Shown piece after piece: positions 13,585-24,429 of a DNA stretch of 64,000 nucleotides (the first letter of the stretch is position 1; every line of letters starts with the position of its first letter). A program made the position numbers and the translations under genes. The DNA lies in assembly GCF_021130785.1 (NCBI RefSeq), contig NC_060211.1, positions 126,987,001 through 127,051,000 on the forward strand, written 5' to 3'. The notes below the pieces were generated by a model. That model saw only the letters and a program-made list of their open reading frames with translations, did not search any database and had not been told where the DNA came from. The DNA comes from Homalodisca vitripennis. Taxonomy: Eukaryota; Arthropoda; Insecta; Hemiptera; Cicadellidae.

Positions 13585-13780
13585 GTATGGCATTTAAATT
13601 CATTGATCTAGCCTAAAGATTATGGAAGTAAAGAGAATAATATGATTTCCAATATTGTTATATAAAAAAAAAACTGTATTAGGTAGTAGATCTGTTCCAG
13701 TGATTTTTCTAACAGAGTTAAATTACTGTTTGAATCTTCTGTTGAATATATTTAGGGTATACTAAATGTGTGTTGTATAG

Positions 13781-13988
13781 ATCCAGCATCAGTACCGACT
13801 GACTAGCGAGCAGGGACCGGCCCACAAGAAACTATTCACTGTCACACTGAAGCTAGGGGAGGAAGAGTACTCGGCTGAGGGAGCGAGTATCAAGAAGGCT
13901 CAACACCTCGCTGCCAGTGATGCGCTCAAATCGACTGCTTATAAACACCCACCACCTAAAGCCTCCCGAAACAATAGGCTCGGCAAAA
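13781..13988 (+). CDS. stau: staufen coding exon 3 (rest of dsRBD1)
   Basis: It codes for residues 60-128. IQHQYRLTSEQGPAH continues dsRBD1, then come the three strands (FTVTLKLGEEEYSAEG) and helix 2 (IKKAQHLAASDAL). KHPPPK follows, as in other Staufens. The donor A|GTGAGT leaves phase 1. The intron from exon 2 is only 196 bp. Confidence 0.96.
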
Positions 13989-14068
13989 GTGAGTTGTGTT
14001 TGCTCACTTCTTAGACATTACGGTTAGAGATAAACTGTTTCATGCTTACAATAAAATTTAAAACTTAA

Positions 14069-15115
14069 CCCTTTTACTGCCGACGTCCGACATATCGGAC
14101 GTCGGCATTTTTGCCGAAAACGCCAACGTCCGATATGTCGGACGTCTGTTTTTTTTTATTGTTACTGGCTACTGTTATGTTCAAATGCCGAAATATTTTG
14201 TATTTTGGTTGTTTAGGAGGAAAGGATAATGAAAGAAGCCATTTGAAGAACTTTGGATTTCTATTTTCGTCGTCTTTGACTAGAATTGACGAACTACCTA
14301 GACAGCTGTCAAAACCAGATGATCGGGTTAGATTACTGAAATCTTCGTTCATTGTTGTTGTTTACAATGTTATCGAAAGTTTTTTGAAGTGTTACTTTTG
14401 TTGATCAAGGATAAAATGAGTAAAAGAGTTACATTTAACTCTCCTGTGAGTGAGGGAACAATAATTAACAGTCTAATCGATGGTGGTGTACAAGAGCAAG
14501 ACGAACTGAGTGACAATTTCCTTCAGAATTTGTCAGATTCATATGCCGATATTAGTGTTAGGGCTATTGATGACAATCAAAGTGATGTGGATGACACTGA
14601 TGACGATCCTGACTATCTTACCATCAGATAATGAGGAGTTATTAGATAGTGAGGGGGATGTGGCACAGATAAGTTTACCTTCAACTTCCACTGGTAGGCC
14701 TAGAGGAGGCCTACCAGTTTTGGGAAAATCCTCATAGTGCAGCTATGTTTCAAGGTAGCACCTTCAAATTTGGTATATGTTCTAAGCAATTGCTCTAGTT
14801 TATAATGATATCATGCTCAAAATTTTAGTATAATTTTAAAAATAAATTATCAGATGCCAAACACAATTTTTATTTTTTTATTTATTTTTTATTTACATAA
14901 TTTTTAAAATTAAATAATGAGTTTGTTTCAAATTAAAATTTCTTTTTATTATTTAAAAAACAGCATTTAAATACGAGTAAATAAAGTAAAAATTCATGCA
15001 AATCTAATGAAAAATAAAAAAGATACAGCATTTTTTGTAAATGAATGCACAACAGCGATTTTCCCCCTTGGCAATTTTGACTGGTACGATAAAAAAATGG
15101 CCGGCAGTAAAAGGG
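14069..15115. mobile_element. Non-autonomous piggyBac-like element (TTAA target, TIR CCCTTTTACTGCCG)
   Basis: The element is flanked by TTAA at 14065-14068 and 15116-15119. Its ends read CCCTTTTACTGCCG and CGGCAGTAAAAGGG, a perfect 14-bp inverted repeat. Next to the left end is a palindrome with 12-bp arms (GCCGACGTCCGA...TCGGACGTCGGC), followed by a near copy in inverted form. The interior keeps the start of a piggyBac-type transposase (14415-14631) and has lost the catalytic core. It lies in staufen intron 3, about 80 bp after exon 3. Confidence 0.9.
14415..14631 (+). pseudogene. Remnant N-terminus of piggyBac transposase
   Basis: An open frame of 72 codons starts MSKRVTFNSP and ends with an Asp-rich segment, DVDDTDDDPDYL, as in the acidic N-terminal regions of piggyBac transposases. 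The following frame (PSTSTGRPRGG) continues briefly with a shift. The DDD catalytic core and cysteine-rich tail are absent. Confidence 0.6.
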
Positions 15116-16214
15116 TTAAACAGTACAGGAAATATGTGGAGCAGTTTATTATTTTATTTTTAAGATGTTCTTGTTTTATCATTCTGAGAAAGTTTGTAAA
15201 GTGATTCAATTATCATGTAGGATAATTGCTTTTTAACTTAACAATTAAGATGTAGGTTGTGACGAGTGAGATGTATTCTTTTGTGATCTTGCAAATCTAT
15301 GATGTTAACTTTATCAACTCTTTGTGTGAACTTTTTCATGCAATTATTTAGTGTAACTATTTCCATATGAATTTGATCAGTTGGGTTCAAAATATGATAG
15401 TGGGAAACTGTAGTTATGTGTACTTTTTTTCTTTATTTAGGCGTTGTAAGACTTCTAAGTCAGAAAATCATCTGGGTTGATTTTTTAAGAACAATGTTAG
15501 TACCTGAAATGATCACCAGAGGACAGTGAAGAGTTCAGCTGGCCTCCTCGTACACTCACTCAGTTGTAGCCCCTGGTGTAACCATTGCCGCTTAATTTAA
15601 CCTTGTTTTTACTACAAGTTTAGGCATAATTCAGTAAGTCCTCTGTCAGGAATGTCGGCATAAAATTCTACATCCATTGAATTTACTTCACATTTAATTC
15701 CTTTACACAACGTATTTAGTTGGGTTATTACAGTTTTATATTAATTTTATTTCATGCTTCAATTTATTTCTTGTGCTAACAGTGCTGTAATTATTATCTT
15801 TTGAACTTTGCTCCTTGACATTTAGTATTTCATACCTTTTCAACAGCAATGGCTATGGCACCTTGTACCTTTTTATTCTCTTCTAAGCTCCCCCTCGATC
15901 TTTTTTCCCTTTAATATATTTTGCAATTAAAATGTTTTTTACATTCATAATGTATATTACTTTTGTTTTGGTATAAGTGTGCAATTTTATCAGATTTTAA
16001 AATATTTCTGACAGGGCAACACAATATAATTTCAGCAAGCATTTACTGCCAGCTGAACTACTCTGTTGGAACATCAGAGTGTTTCAATTAAAAAAATAAG
16101 GTTACTTTAAATGACGTAGTCCCAGCTTTATTTCATGCACAATATAGCTATAAAAATAACCATATATAAACCACAATTAACAGAAGAACTCTGTTGAGTA
16201 CTTACTGTCCGTAC
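15116..16214. other. Intron 3 sequence without recognised features
   Basis: AT-rich intron of staufen between the TTAA element and the protease fragment. I see no exon, RNA gene or recognisable repeat. Confidence 0.4.
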
Positions 16215-16608
16215 GGAAAAATCAGCTTTAAGGTCTAAATACCTTTTTATTCTGCCAGGTACTTCTTTTGCGTTATTAAGATTGTATGCCCCAATTGAGT
16301 AAAAATATAGAAACGTTTGTTAATTGTAAGTGACCAATAAACTCCGGTGTCTTCAGTTTTGTAAGCATTTTGAGAATTCTTTGTATTAATTTTGTTTACT
16401 TTTAAATCAATGTCATTCATTAATAGGAAGAACACATGGTCTTTTGCATGCAGGTCTAAATGCTCAATAACGTCCTCAAAATTGTTTAAGCTATTTATTG
16501 CTTGAGTCACCACTGGGTTCAATACCAGTACATGCTCATTTGACCTTAAAGTAGTTGCTGACAGCAACTTGAAATACCTTGATATTGTATCGTCCGTTAT
16601 CCACCTAC
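16215..16608 (-). pseudogene. Fragment of retrotransposon-type Ulp1-like protease ORF
   Basis: Read on the minus strand, WITDDTISRYFKLLSA, then VLVLNPVVTQAINSLNNFED and GVYWSLTINKRFYIF align position by position with the Ulp1-like region of element P (EWLTDESIQFYYQVLAA; LLMNPIISQAIKCLSDFE; GSHWSLLLY). The catalytic His of HWSL is Tyr here. The fragment stops before the Asp and Cys motifs. It is a diverged second member of the same retrotransposon family, inside staufen intron 3. Confidence 0.7.
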
Positions 16609-17154
16609 CCTCCAGATCAGATAGGAAGTTTCTTATTTGTGTTTGCTTTAATTAAATATTGTTTTATATTTTTGCATTTACCTGTATCAGTTTCTTCCGT
16701 AATTTGTCTTTAGGTTAATTTGTTAATTTGTTTCTTCCGTAATTATATGATTACATCATTACTGGCTTACATGTACCTTACTGTGGGGGTTTCTACAGTT
16801 TTCTCAAGATTTTCTATTCTCACGTTAATTACTAAATCTCTACTAAAGAAAGTTTTCTGTTCACTTACGATTGGACTTTTTGTTGTAGATAAGTGTTTAT
16901 GTTTTCCCAGTGTTTCCTGGTTTTGTCTAGAACACTTTTGTATTTATCCTTATGGTTATTTGCAATTGTATCCCAGGAGTATTTTATTCTATTCTCGATA
17001 TAATGACATATAAGGGCCGTGTTATTTTTAGACCTCTGATCTCACACCAAGACCGCCAGACAAGTGGCAGATGCTCAGTAGTCGATTCTGCATCTTCTCC
17101 CCTACAGCGTTTGTTCAAGTTTGTTCAGTTTGAGCTGAGCTGCGGTTGTATAAA

Positions 17155-17226
17155 CATGGCCACATCTATTGACTCTCCCGCCAGATGTGAATTGAGGAGT
17201 GTTATTCGTTTCCTGCAAAAAGAGTA
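17155..17226 (+). pseudogene. N-terminal fragment of a mariner-type transposase (HTH region)
   Basis: MATSIDSPARCELRSVIRFL followed by QKE and a stop resembles the conserved start of mariner transposases of the HTH_48 type. The decayed mariner at 29.5-30.8 kb has the related CAAIKNPTRCEVQSVIHF. Nothing after the stop is recognisable, so this is an orphan fragment within staufen intron 3. Confidence 0.5.
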
Positions 17227-17597
17227 GTGTTTTCTCTCCAACTAAAACGTTGGTAAAAAACAAAAAATTTAACAAAATGCTTCACTTGAGGGTTAATGTA
17301 TTCAACTGTAATGTAATTGTGATTAGTGTGTCTTGCTGGAATACAAGCAATCCACCCACCCTCTTTCCTCTTTGCTCTGGGCAATGCTAGTGCTCATAAT
17401 TGGCTTGGAGCTTATAATCAATACCAATGAACTATTTATAAAATTAAACCATGATACAATGTAATTAATCAAATATGTATCATGACCTATTTAAATATAA
17501 TTTTTGTTATTGAAAGTTGATTAAGAATATAACTGTAAATTAATTTGATCGATAGTAATAGTGTTTGATTTTATCATATTATGATCTGTATTTACAG

Positions 17598-17737
17598 ATA
17601 ACATTACGCCCACTGTTGAACTGAACGCTTTGGCTATGAAACGTGGCGAGCCAACTGTGTACACCTTCGTTGAACTGCCTACCTTAACATACGCAACTCA
17701 CAACAATTACTCTTACCATAGAGGTGTATACGCCCAG
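17598..17737 (+). CDS. stau: staufen coding exon 4 (first half of dsRBD2)
   Basis: The acceptor is TTTACAG and the split codon gives Asn129. NITPTVELNALAMKRGEPTV is the first helix of Staufen dsRBD2. A Tyr/Asn-rich stretch (HNNYSYHRGVY) follows, which begins the insertion that splits this domain and resembles the same segment in vertebrate Staufen. The exon ends in phase 0 at CAG|GTATTT. Confidence 0.95.
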
Positions 17738-17828
17738 GTATTTGATTTAGTGCATGTGACTATATACATTATTATTTTGACTCCTTTGTTTATTTTTCCT
17801 GAGTTTGATTTTTATTTTGTTTTAAAAG

Positions 17829-17924
17829 GTTCGGCCACCATGTACACCCCCTGTTGCATTAGATTACTTTAGGCGGAGTGTGGCCTGTAAGCCAGTTCAT
17901 CACGCCTATCGGTTTGAAACTCAG
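17829..17924 (+). CDS. stau: staufen coding exon 5 (dsRBD2 insertion)
   Basis: This 96-bp exon follows a 91-bp intron and codes for residues 176-207, starting VRPPCTPPVALDYFRR. It lies inside the proline- and tyrosine-rich loop insertion of dsRBD2. In fly Staufen that insertion is needed for oskar mRNA transport. Frame is kept on both sides (phase 0/0), so skipping it would shorten the loop by 32 residues without a frameshift. Confidence 0.88.
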
Positions 17925-20256
17925 GTAATCATAGGATTTTCAACAATTTCGCTCCTAAATTCTATTTTGCTGTGTTTTCTGTGTTTGTTAATATAATCAT
18001 CAACTCCTAATTATCCGGGGGCAGATTAGCCCTGTTGCGTACTAAGTGTGACTGCATAATACATTTTAAAATTATAGGAAGTATGAGAATAGATTACATC
18101 AAACAACTTGAGAACTCATGATTGTTTATATAAAGTCACACCATTTCAGTAACAAAAACTGCCTCATTTTTTCTCCCCTGTTTCATTTTTAATCCTGTTG
18201 CTTTATATGGTTTTTAATCCTTTACATGTTCTTACTAAAATCTATGACTAGCCTGTTTATATCCTAATTTTTTTAAATAGTAAAATATATACCCATTTTC
18301 CAAATAATCTACTGTTTTTTCTGCAACAATAAGATGTAAAATAATTGGCAATAATCAATATATTTGGAATGTTAATTTTTAATGATTGCAGTATTTTAAA
18401 ATTAAAAGTGCAGAGTTACTTATACCATTTTACTAGTCTTCTTGACAACAGATTTCATAATATTTCACTGGATATGATTAAATAATATTTCATTAGAGGT
18501 GTCTGAAATTTATTACAACTAAAGTAAGTAATAGAAAAAGTTAAAATAAACATACACAAGTCATTCATGAGGTTATTAGTTAAAAAGATATTTTTAACTT
18601 CCTTGAAATACAGGATGAACCATAAACTGAAAGTTATCCAAATCTTATAAAAAATCTAAAATTTTAACAAAAAACAATGGATCTAATCAGTGTTATTGGT
18701 TATCAGTTCTTGGGTTGAGTAAAAAACTATGCTGCATTGTACACAATTTTAAAGTAGTTCAAATGAATATAAAAATAAACATTTTTGAACATCTTCCAAG
18801 CAATGTATTTATCTATATCTTTTATCAAGCTATAAGAAAATTCTTTTACCATTATATGCATTGCTTATATTCATTCATTCCTTTTTTGTCTTATAAATTA
18901 ATATAGATTAACACACGGTAAGGATATGTAGAAACTCAATTTTTCTTTCAGCTTAAAAACAAATACAGTAATATATAGTTTTAATTTTTTTTAATTTTCT
19001 TATAATATTATTACCATAAAGATTTTTTTATTTAAAACTTTTGATTTTTATTTTCCAACAGCTTTAAAATTGTGTTAAGAAAATATTTTAAAATGTGGTC
19101 TTGTGACGTTTTGTATGAAATCAATTCCATTCTAAATAATTGTAGATCTCACCATGAAATTATCAAATTAAAATCTATACCTCTGTTTTGGATGAATCAC
19201 ATATTTAAATACAATAATTGAGAGTTAAAAAAAGTTAATTTATTGCATTCTTTGTGTATAATGTGGGGTGGTATATTCTATTAACTTTGCTCTTAATCAC
19301 TTTAAACACACCTGGGATATAAATATTTAACTTATACAAGTTGTAGATGATGCAATTGTTAAACAGTACAATCCCTTATTTACTCCGGATATTTGGGAAT
19401 TGACTGCATTTCATGTTAAGTGTTATGAATGATGAATGTATTAAAATTATCTTAAAACTAGTAAGTAACAGTATTTATAACACTTGTTTTGTGTTATAGT
19501 AAAAGTCTTTATTGTTTATTATTGTTAATATAATATATTATTATATATTGTTAATATAATGAATATTATTCATTAATAATATTATTCATTGTATGTTCAT
19601 TCTATTAGAAATATTACATGATCTGCCTACTATCCTTAGTTGCTAAATGTAGGACGCTGGATCTTACAAAGGCGATAAACAATTAAATGATATTTTTACA
19701 TTCAGGGCTTTCCCTGGAAACATTCCATTATTTTATGCCAGTAAGTCTCTTATGACAGTCACTTACACAATATAATTATAACACTCAGGTTCACTAATCT
19801 AAGAATTTCATTAAAGAGTATAATTTTTTTAACTCTTCCAAAACATCAAAACCATCATTCAATCACAAACATCATTCATCATCATCATTCATTCATTTGT
19901 TTTTCTTCCATCATTGTATTTATTCACAACATAATCAATCAAACACAGACAAGTATAACCGTTGTATATGAATGACGTTTTATTATAAGATAAAAATTAG
20001 AGAGTATGAGAACTTCACTATATTCTTAGCTTATTAGTTATTAAATATGTACTGAGTCAATTAAGACTCATCAAAGTCAAAGATCAGATTAAGCCTCTAA
20101 AACCAGATAAGTAGTTGAACTGGTATTTGGCTTAATTTTAAGGGCCTGAGTTTTTTTGTTTCTAAGAGTGATAATTTGTTATCTAATTTTGCATTTACAT
20201 CTTCTTAAATATAACAAATCGTGAAATCAACATTATATTTATTACAATTTTCTCAG
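17925..20256. other. staufen intron 5
   Basis: AT-rich intron. It contains a run of TTAATA/TATTAA palindromes near 19520-19600 and a CATT/CATC-rich microsatellite-like patch near 19860-19910. No gene or mobile-element coding trace is visible. Confidence 0.45.
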
Positions 20257-20434
20257 AGGTTTTATGGATCAAAACCACCATCATTATACAAAGTGACTGT
20301 GAAAGTCGGAGAGCGAGAGTTCCATGGGGAGGGTCTCACAGCACAGGCAGCTAGGCACGATGCGGCAGCCAAGGCTTTGGAGGAGCTACGGAACTTGCCT
20401 CTAGAGCCTTCAATGGTCGATAACAATCTTGCCA
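20257..20434 (+). CDS. stau: staufen coding exon 6 (second half of dsRBD2)
   Basis: The acceptor is CAATTTTCTCAG. It codes for residues 208-266: PPSLYKVTVKVGEREFHGEG forms the strands, then the RNA-contact helix QAARHDAAAKALEEL, nearly identical to Staufen dsRBD2 in other animals. It ends in phase 1 at GCCA|GTGAGT. Confidence 0.96.
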
Positions 20435-20619
20435 GTGAGTATATAAGTATACATTATCACCTTATCATTTCCAGAAATTCATTTTATCTTCATTGATCAA
20501 ATGACTTACTTTTTATTTAAATTATCAATAATTTATTTTATTATATCTTTCTTCCGTAGATAGTAAAATATGTATGATTTGTATAGTGTATTTTTAATTA
20601 AGTTTAGTTCATATAACAT

Positions 20620-21020
20620 GATATGAACATGATAGTGAACAAAATGGCGGATAGTGTACATTACTAGTGAATTGGCTCTAAAGAAAAGTTAAAATTCAAG
20701 TGGTTAAATAATGTTAAATTGATAATGAATTGTCAGAGAGAAAAGTTTTACATACCAGAACGAATTAGTGATGAAAGGATGTGTGAGTTACAACGCTGAA
20801 TACTTTAACTATTTAAATCAAGATCGTGATTATTGGAAAGTCCCACAAGATAAGACTGGCTGACAAGATAACCAGGAAGTTTGGAACAAGGTCACAGCTG
20901 ATAACATCAGAGCCTTAATGGATGAGTCATCCATTCACCTGATCTGGTCTGGTTTGCTTATCTTTCTGCACTCAAAGAACTAATACACCTGACTGGAAGA
21001 AAGAAATAAAATAAAATACT
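20620..21020. other. Unidentified segment ending in an A-rich tail
   Basis: This part of intron 6 is less AT-rich than its surroundings and ends AAATAAAATAAAATAC near 21018, which resembles the tail of a retroposed sequence. No protein motif or RNA-gene promoter box was recognised. It could be a short retroposon or the 5' region of element P. Confidence 0.3.
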
Positions 21021-21196
21021 TTATTTTACTCTACTCTTCTTTCCAAGTTGGTTTTAAATTTAATATTTATTTTATTATCTAGACTTCAGCTTACTGATAT
21101 TTTTTATATTGCATTGCTGTAATCCTTACTAACCTTTATTTATATATAATTGACTGGATATTGTGTATTTGAGTTTTATTATTAATTATGAGCCAA

Positions 21197-21440
21197 ATAA
21201 AAACAAATTCAATCATGGTGACACCGTTTTTGCAAAAGTTAAAGGGTATCCACACTGGCCAGCAACAATTATTGGTGTAGATTGTTCAAAAAATATAAAA
21301 AAATACCGTACACTGTAAATTTCTATGGCACAAATGAAGTTGGTGTAGTTAAGGAAGTGGATATTTCTTCATTTCAAGAGAACAAATCACTTTATGGAAA
21401 ACATAGGGCGAGAAATCTTAAAATTCAATGAAGCAATGAA
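21197..21440 (+). pseudogene. PWWP domain at the start of element P ORF1
   Basis: HGDTVFAKVKGYPHWPATI is a textbook PWWP opening (GD-xVWAKxxGYPxWPA). After a 1-base shift near 21310 come VNFYGTNEVGVVKEVDI (the FFGT strand) and the C-terminal helix KFNEAMKEAEKNM. PWWP domains bind methyl-lysine nucleosomes and DNA, so in a retrotransposon a chromatin-tethering role is conceivable (inference). At least two frameshifts break the frame, so it is not functional as it stands. Confidence 0.85.
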
Positions 21441-21459
21441 GGAGGCAGAAAAAAATATG

Positions 21460-22758
21460 AATATAAGTTTTAACAACACAACCAACAGTAATATATTAAA
21501 AACAGAGGTTAATTCATTGACAGATAGTTCTAAAAGTCTACAGGGATTTACTCATACTACAAGCACTCCACTAAACACAAAGGTTTGTAGAGAAGTTTCT
21601 CAATCCTTGAGCATGAATGAGTCGATGGTTGCTGACAAAACAGCCCCTAATAACTTGGATAAAAAAGATGTTTTTATAACACATGATACACAACAGCAGA
21701 ACAAGTCACCTGAAAGAACTCAAATTAGTCTGGAAATATTGGGAAATGAGTGGCTAACTGATGAATCCATACAGTTTTATTACCAAGTATTAGCTGCAAA
21801 AGTAACTGACAACACAAAAATTCTACTAATGAACCCAATAATTTCTCAAGCGATTAAATGTTTATCAGATTTTGAACATGTGTTAGATAAGGTAGAGTTG
21901 CAGGGTAAAACTCATATAGTCATTCCAGTGAATGATTCTCCTGCGGTGGATAAGCCTGGAGGTTCCGGCTCACACTGGAGTCTTTTACTTTACGTGGCTT
22001 AAATGGAAGAATTTTTGTATTATGACTCATTGGGTCTTAAAAACTTTGATCACACAGTAAAGATAAGCTCTGCTTTACAAACATTCCTAAACAAAAATGT
22101 TAAATGTAAAATCACTCCGGTAAACGTTCCTCAGCGAAGTAATGGTTTTGACTGCGGGATCTACTTGCTCCTGTTTACCGAAATAATTGTACAAAAAATC
22201 AAAAAGGAAAAAGAATCCTTTAACTCTTTACAACTATCATTTACAGATATTAAAAAAAAAACTTTGATTGGAAAACGGGCACAATTGGCCCTGATGTACT
22301 TTAACCCTACTCTTGATGTGGATTCCTATACTGTTTCTCAAATGATGATAAACATACCTCCATCACCTGATGATGACCATTATGTTAGGGAAGTTCAACT
22401 TAATGATGATAATGTATCTGTATGGAAGGTACAGCAACCAAACAGAAAAGCAAAGTCAACACCGGAAAGCATAAGGGAAAAAGAAGAAACTGTCACCACT
22501 TCAAACAGATTTCAAGTTTTGGAGGAAAATGAGGTACAGTGCAAAACAAAAGGAATCAAATATGATAATAAAATATCTAAAGCAGGGAACAAAGCTAATA
22601 AGAAGAAGAAAGAAACAGAACCATGTTTAAGTAAAAAGGTTAAGCTTTCACTGTTCGCAGACAGCAAGGAAGATATGTACAGAAGTTCATTGAAGAGAGT
22701 TGTAAAGTGGGGGAAATCGAAGCAGTTGGGTTTGTTTACCCTAATGCCTGCTTATTAA
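21460..22758 (+). pseudogene. Ulp1/SENP-like (C48) cysteine protease domain in element P ORF1
   Basis: After a low-complexity Ser/Thr/Asn linker, WLTDESIQFYYQVLA starts the fold. The catalytic set is visible: His in GSHWSLLLY (codon 21971-21973), Asp in YYDSLG (22024-22026), Gln in PQRSNG and Cys in FDCGIYLL (22153-22155). C48 proteases cleave SUMO or ubiquitin-like modifiers. One in-frame TAA (22000-22002) lies between His and Asp; otherwise the frame is open for about 450 codons. A Lys-rich tail leads into the SGNH region. Spacing of His, Asp, Gln and Cys matches the family. Confidence 0.82.
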
Positions 22759-23223
22759 ATGTAGTTGATTCAGCTAAGCAATCATCTGATGAGGTTATCA
22801 TTATAATGGGAGGGACAAATGATTCGTTTTGCAGTGGCTTTAAATCTGTATTACATCGCTGGAAAAAAATCTAGTAGAGCTGAGTGAAAATAAAACTGTA
22901 CTCGTTACTCTGTTCCAAGGAGGTTTGACGCCGATATAATGGACCCAGTGCATCTTGAAATCGATCAAGTTAACAGTTATATCGGAGAATTGACAAATAG
23001 GATTAAAAACATGCATTTTATTGATATGGATGTTTACAAGTTTAAATATTTCCACTTTAGCAAACGTGGACTGTACTTAAATCGAACAGGTAAAAAAAAA
23101 ATAGGGTATTGTATAAGAGACACTTTGGCAAAAATATTTCCATTAAATGAAGATTCATTAATGAAGAAGAAGGAAAAATTCCCAGATTTGAGGACAAAAA
23201 CAAAACTGCGCCAATACAAATAA
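22640..23223 (+). pseudogene. SGNH/GDSL-type hydrolase domain of element P
   Basis: Block I is LFADSKEDM (about 22651). Block III is MGGTND (22806-22823). Block V reads FSKRGLYLNRTGKKK, where the usual DxxH has lost its His (RGLYLN). Reading frame changes near 22745 and 22870. CR1-group ORF1 proteins often have such an esterase domain. This copy is broken and probably lacks the catalytic His. Confidence 0.7.
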
Positions 23224-23234
23224 CTGAAGCTCGT

Positions 23235-24428
23235 ATGGCAGACGTTATAGAGCAATATCAACACGATAATAAGGGAATGTTTGCAAAACCAGCCAAAGTA
23301 AATGACGATCTTGAAGCGGATGACATTGATCCTGAACCATACCAATTAGACGCTCAAATTTCACACTTCCCTACAGCAACTGTGGAGGAGTCTCAGTCTC
23401 CGGCAAATATCCAGGAAACATCAAAGAAGTCAAGTCAGAGTCCGGCTGCTCCAGCTGCGGATCACTTAACTCCATCAGCCATGGCGTCGGCGAGAGTGGC
23501 TGGTCAACTCACAGCGCAGACATCAAGACAAAGTGAGCAAGTTACTGTGGCACCTGGTGACCTCTCATACAGTAAAGTGGTAAAGCAGAGTAATGGTGAG
23601 TGTGGTGGAGTCGGTGCTGGGTTGGAAACAATGATATCCGGCTGTGGTGCAGCCCGGTCATCCTTCTCAACTTTAAACTTAATTCTCCAAACCACTACAC
23701 CAATAAAATAAAAACACAACATAATTTAGTCAAAATTTTCCACCAAAACATTCAACATCTCCCTTCTAGATTAAATTCATTACAGGCAATTTTAGACGAA
23801 ACAAATCCCCAAATAGTTGTATTGACAGAACATGACATGAAAGCGGAAGAAATGAAACTGCTTAATATAGATTTTTATTTAACAAAATCTTGTTTCTCTA
23901 GAAAATTGAAAACTAAAGGTGGAGTTATTATTCTGGCAGAGAAGGGTTTTGAGTTGAGAGGGGTCACTGTGCCGGATGGATTATGTAATCCATGTTTTGC
24001 TTGAGGAGTTGCAATTTGAATTTTGTGCCTGTACTTGGAGTATAAATAAGGAAAAATATCTTATTATTGGTATTTACAGGTCACCTAAATCAGATGTAAA
24101 TATTTTTTTGGATAGGTTAAGTATTTTAATTGTTTATTTTTGTAAAAAATATGATAAAATTATCGTAGCAGGTGACCTGAATATTGATGTTTTAGTATTA
24201 GATAGCAAACATAGATTATTGAAACAGATGTTAAAAAGTCATAATATGAGGTACCTTGTCAACTTCCCAACAAGCGTTACAGAAAACTCAGAGACAGCAA
24301 TAGATAACTTTTTGATTAAAAATATAAAATTATCTAACTTAGATGTAGAAGGCCTAATTACTTTTTTATCTGATCATGATGGTCAGCTACTAAATTTAAA
24401 GTGTAAACATGCTTGTAAAAAAAAGTAG
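23235..24428 (+). pseudogene. Linker and APE-type endonuclease of element P
   Basis: A Ser/Ala/Gln-rich linker (23235-23711) leads to the endonuclease. KIFHQNIQHL (Asn), VVLTEHD (Glu), VAGDLNID (Asp and Asn) and FLSDHDG (the SDH box) are the conserved catalytic stations of non-LTR AP endonucleases. A frameshift near 23985 joins the two halves. The FHQNIQ opening is typical of the Daphne branch as I remember it. Confidence 0.85.
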
Positions 24429-24429
24429 T

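Noticed and set aside
16720..17013. Open frame of 97 codons with hydrophobic stretches in intron 3
   Set aside because: T-rich composition gives Phe/Leu-rich frames by chance. No domain, conserved motif or splice context supports it.
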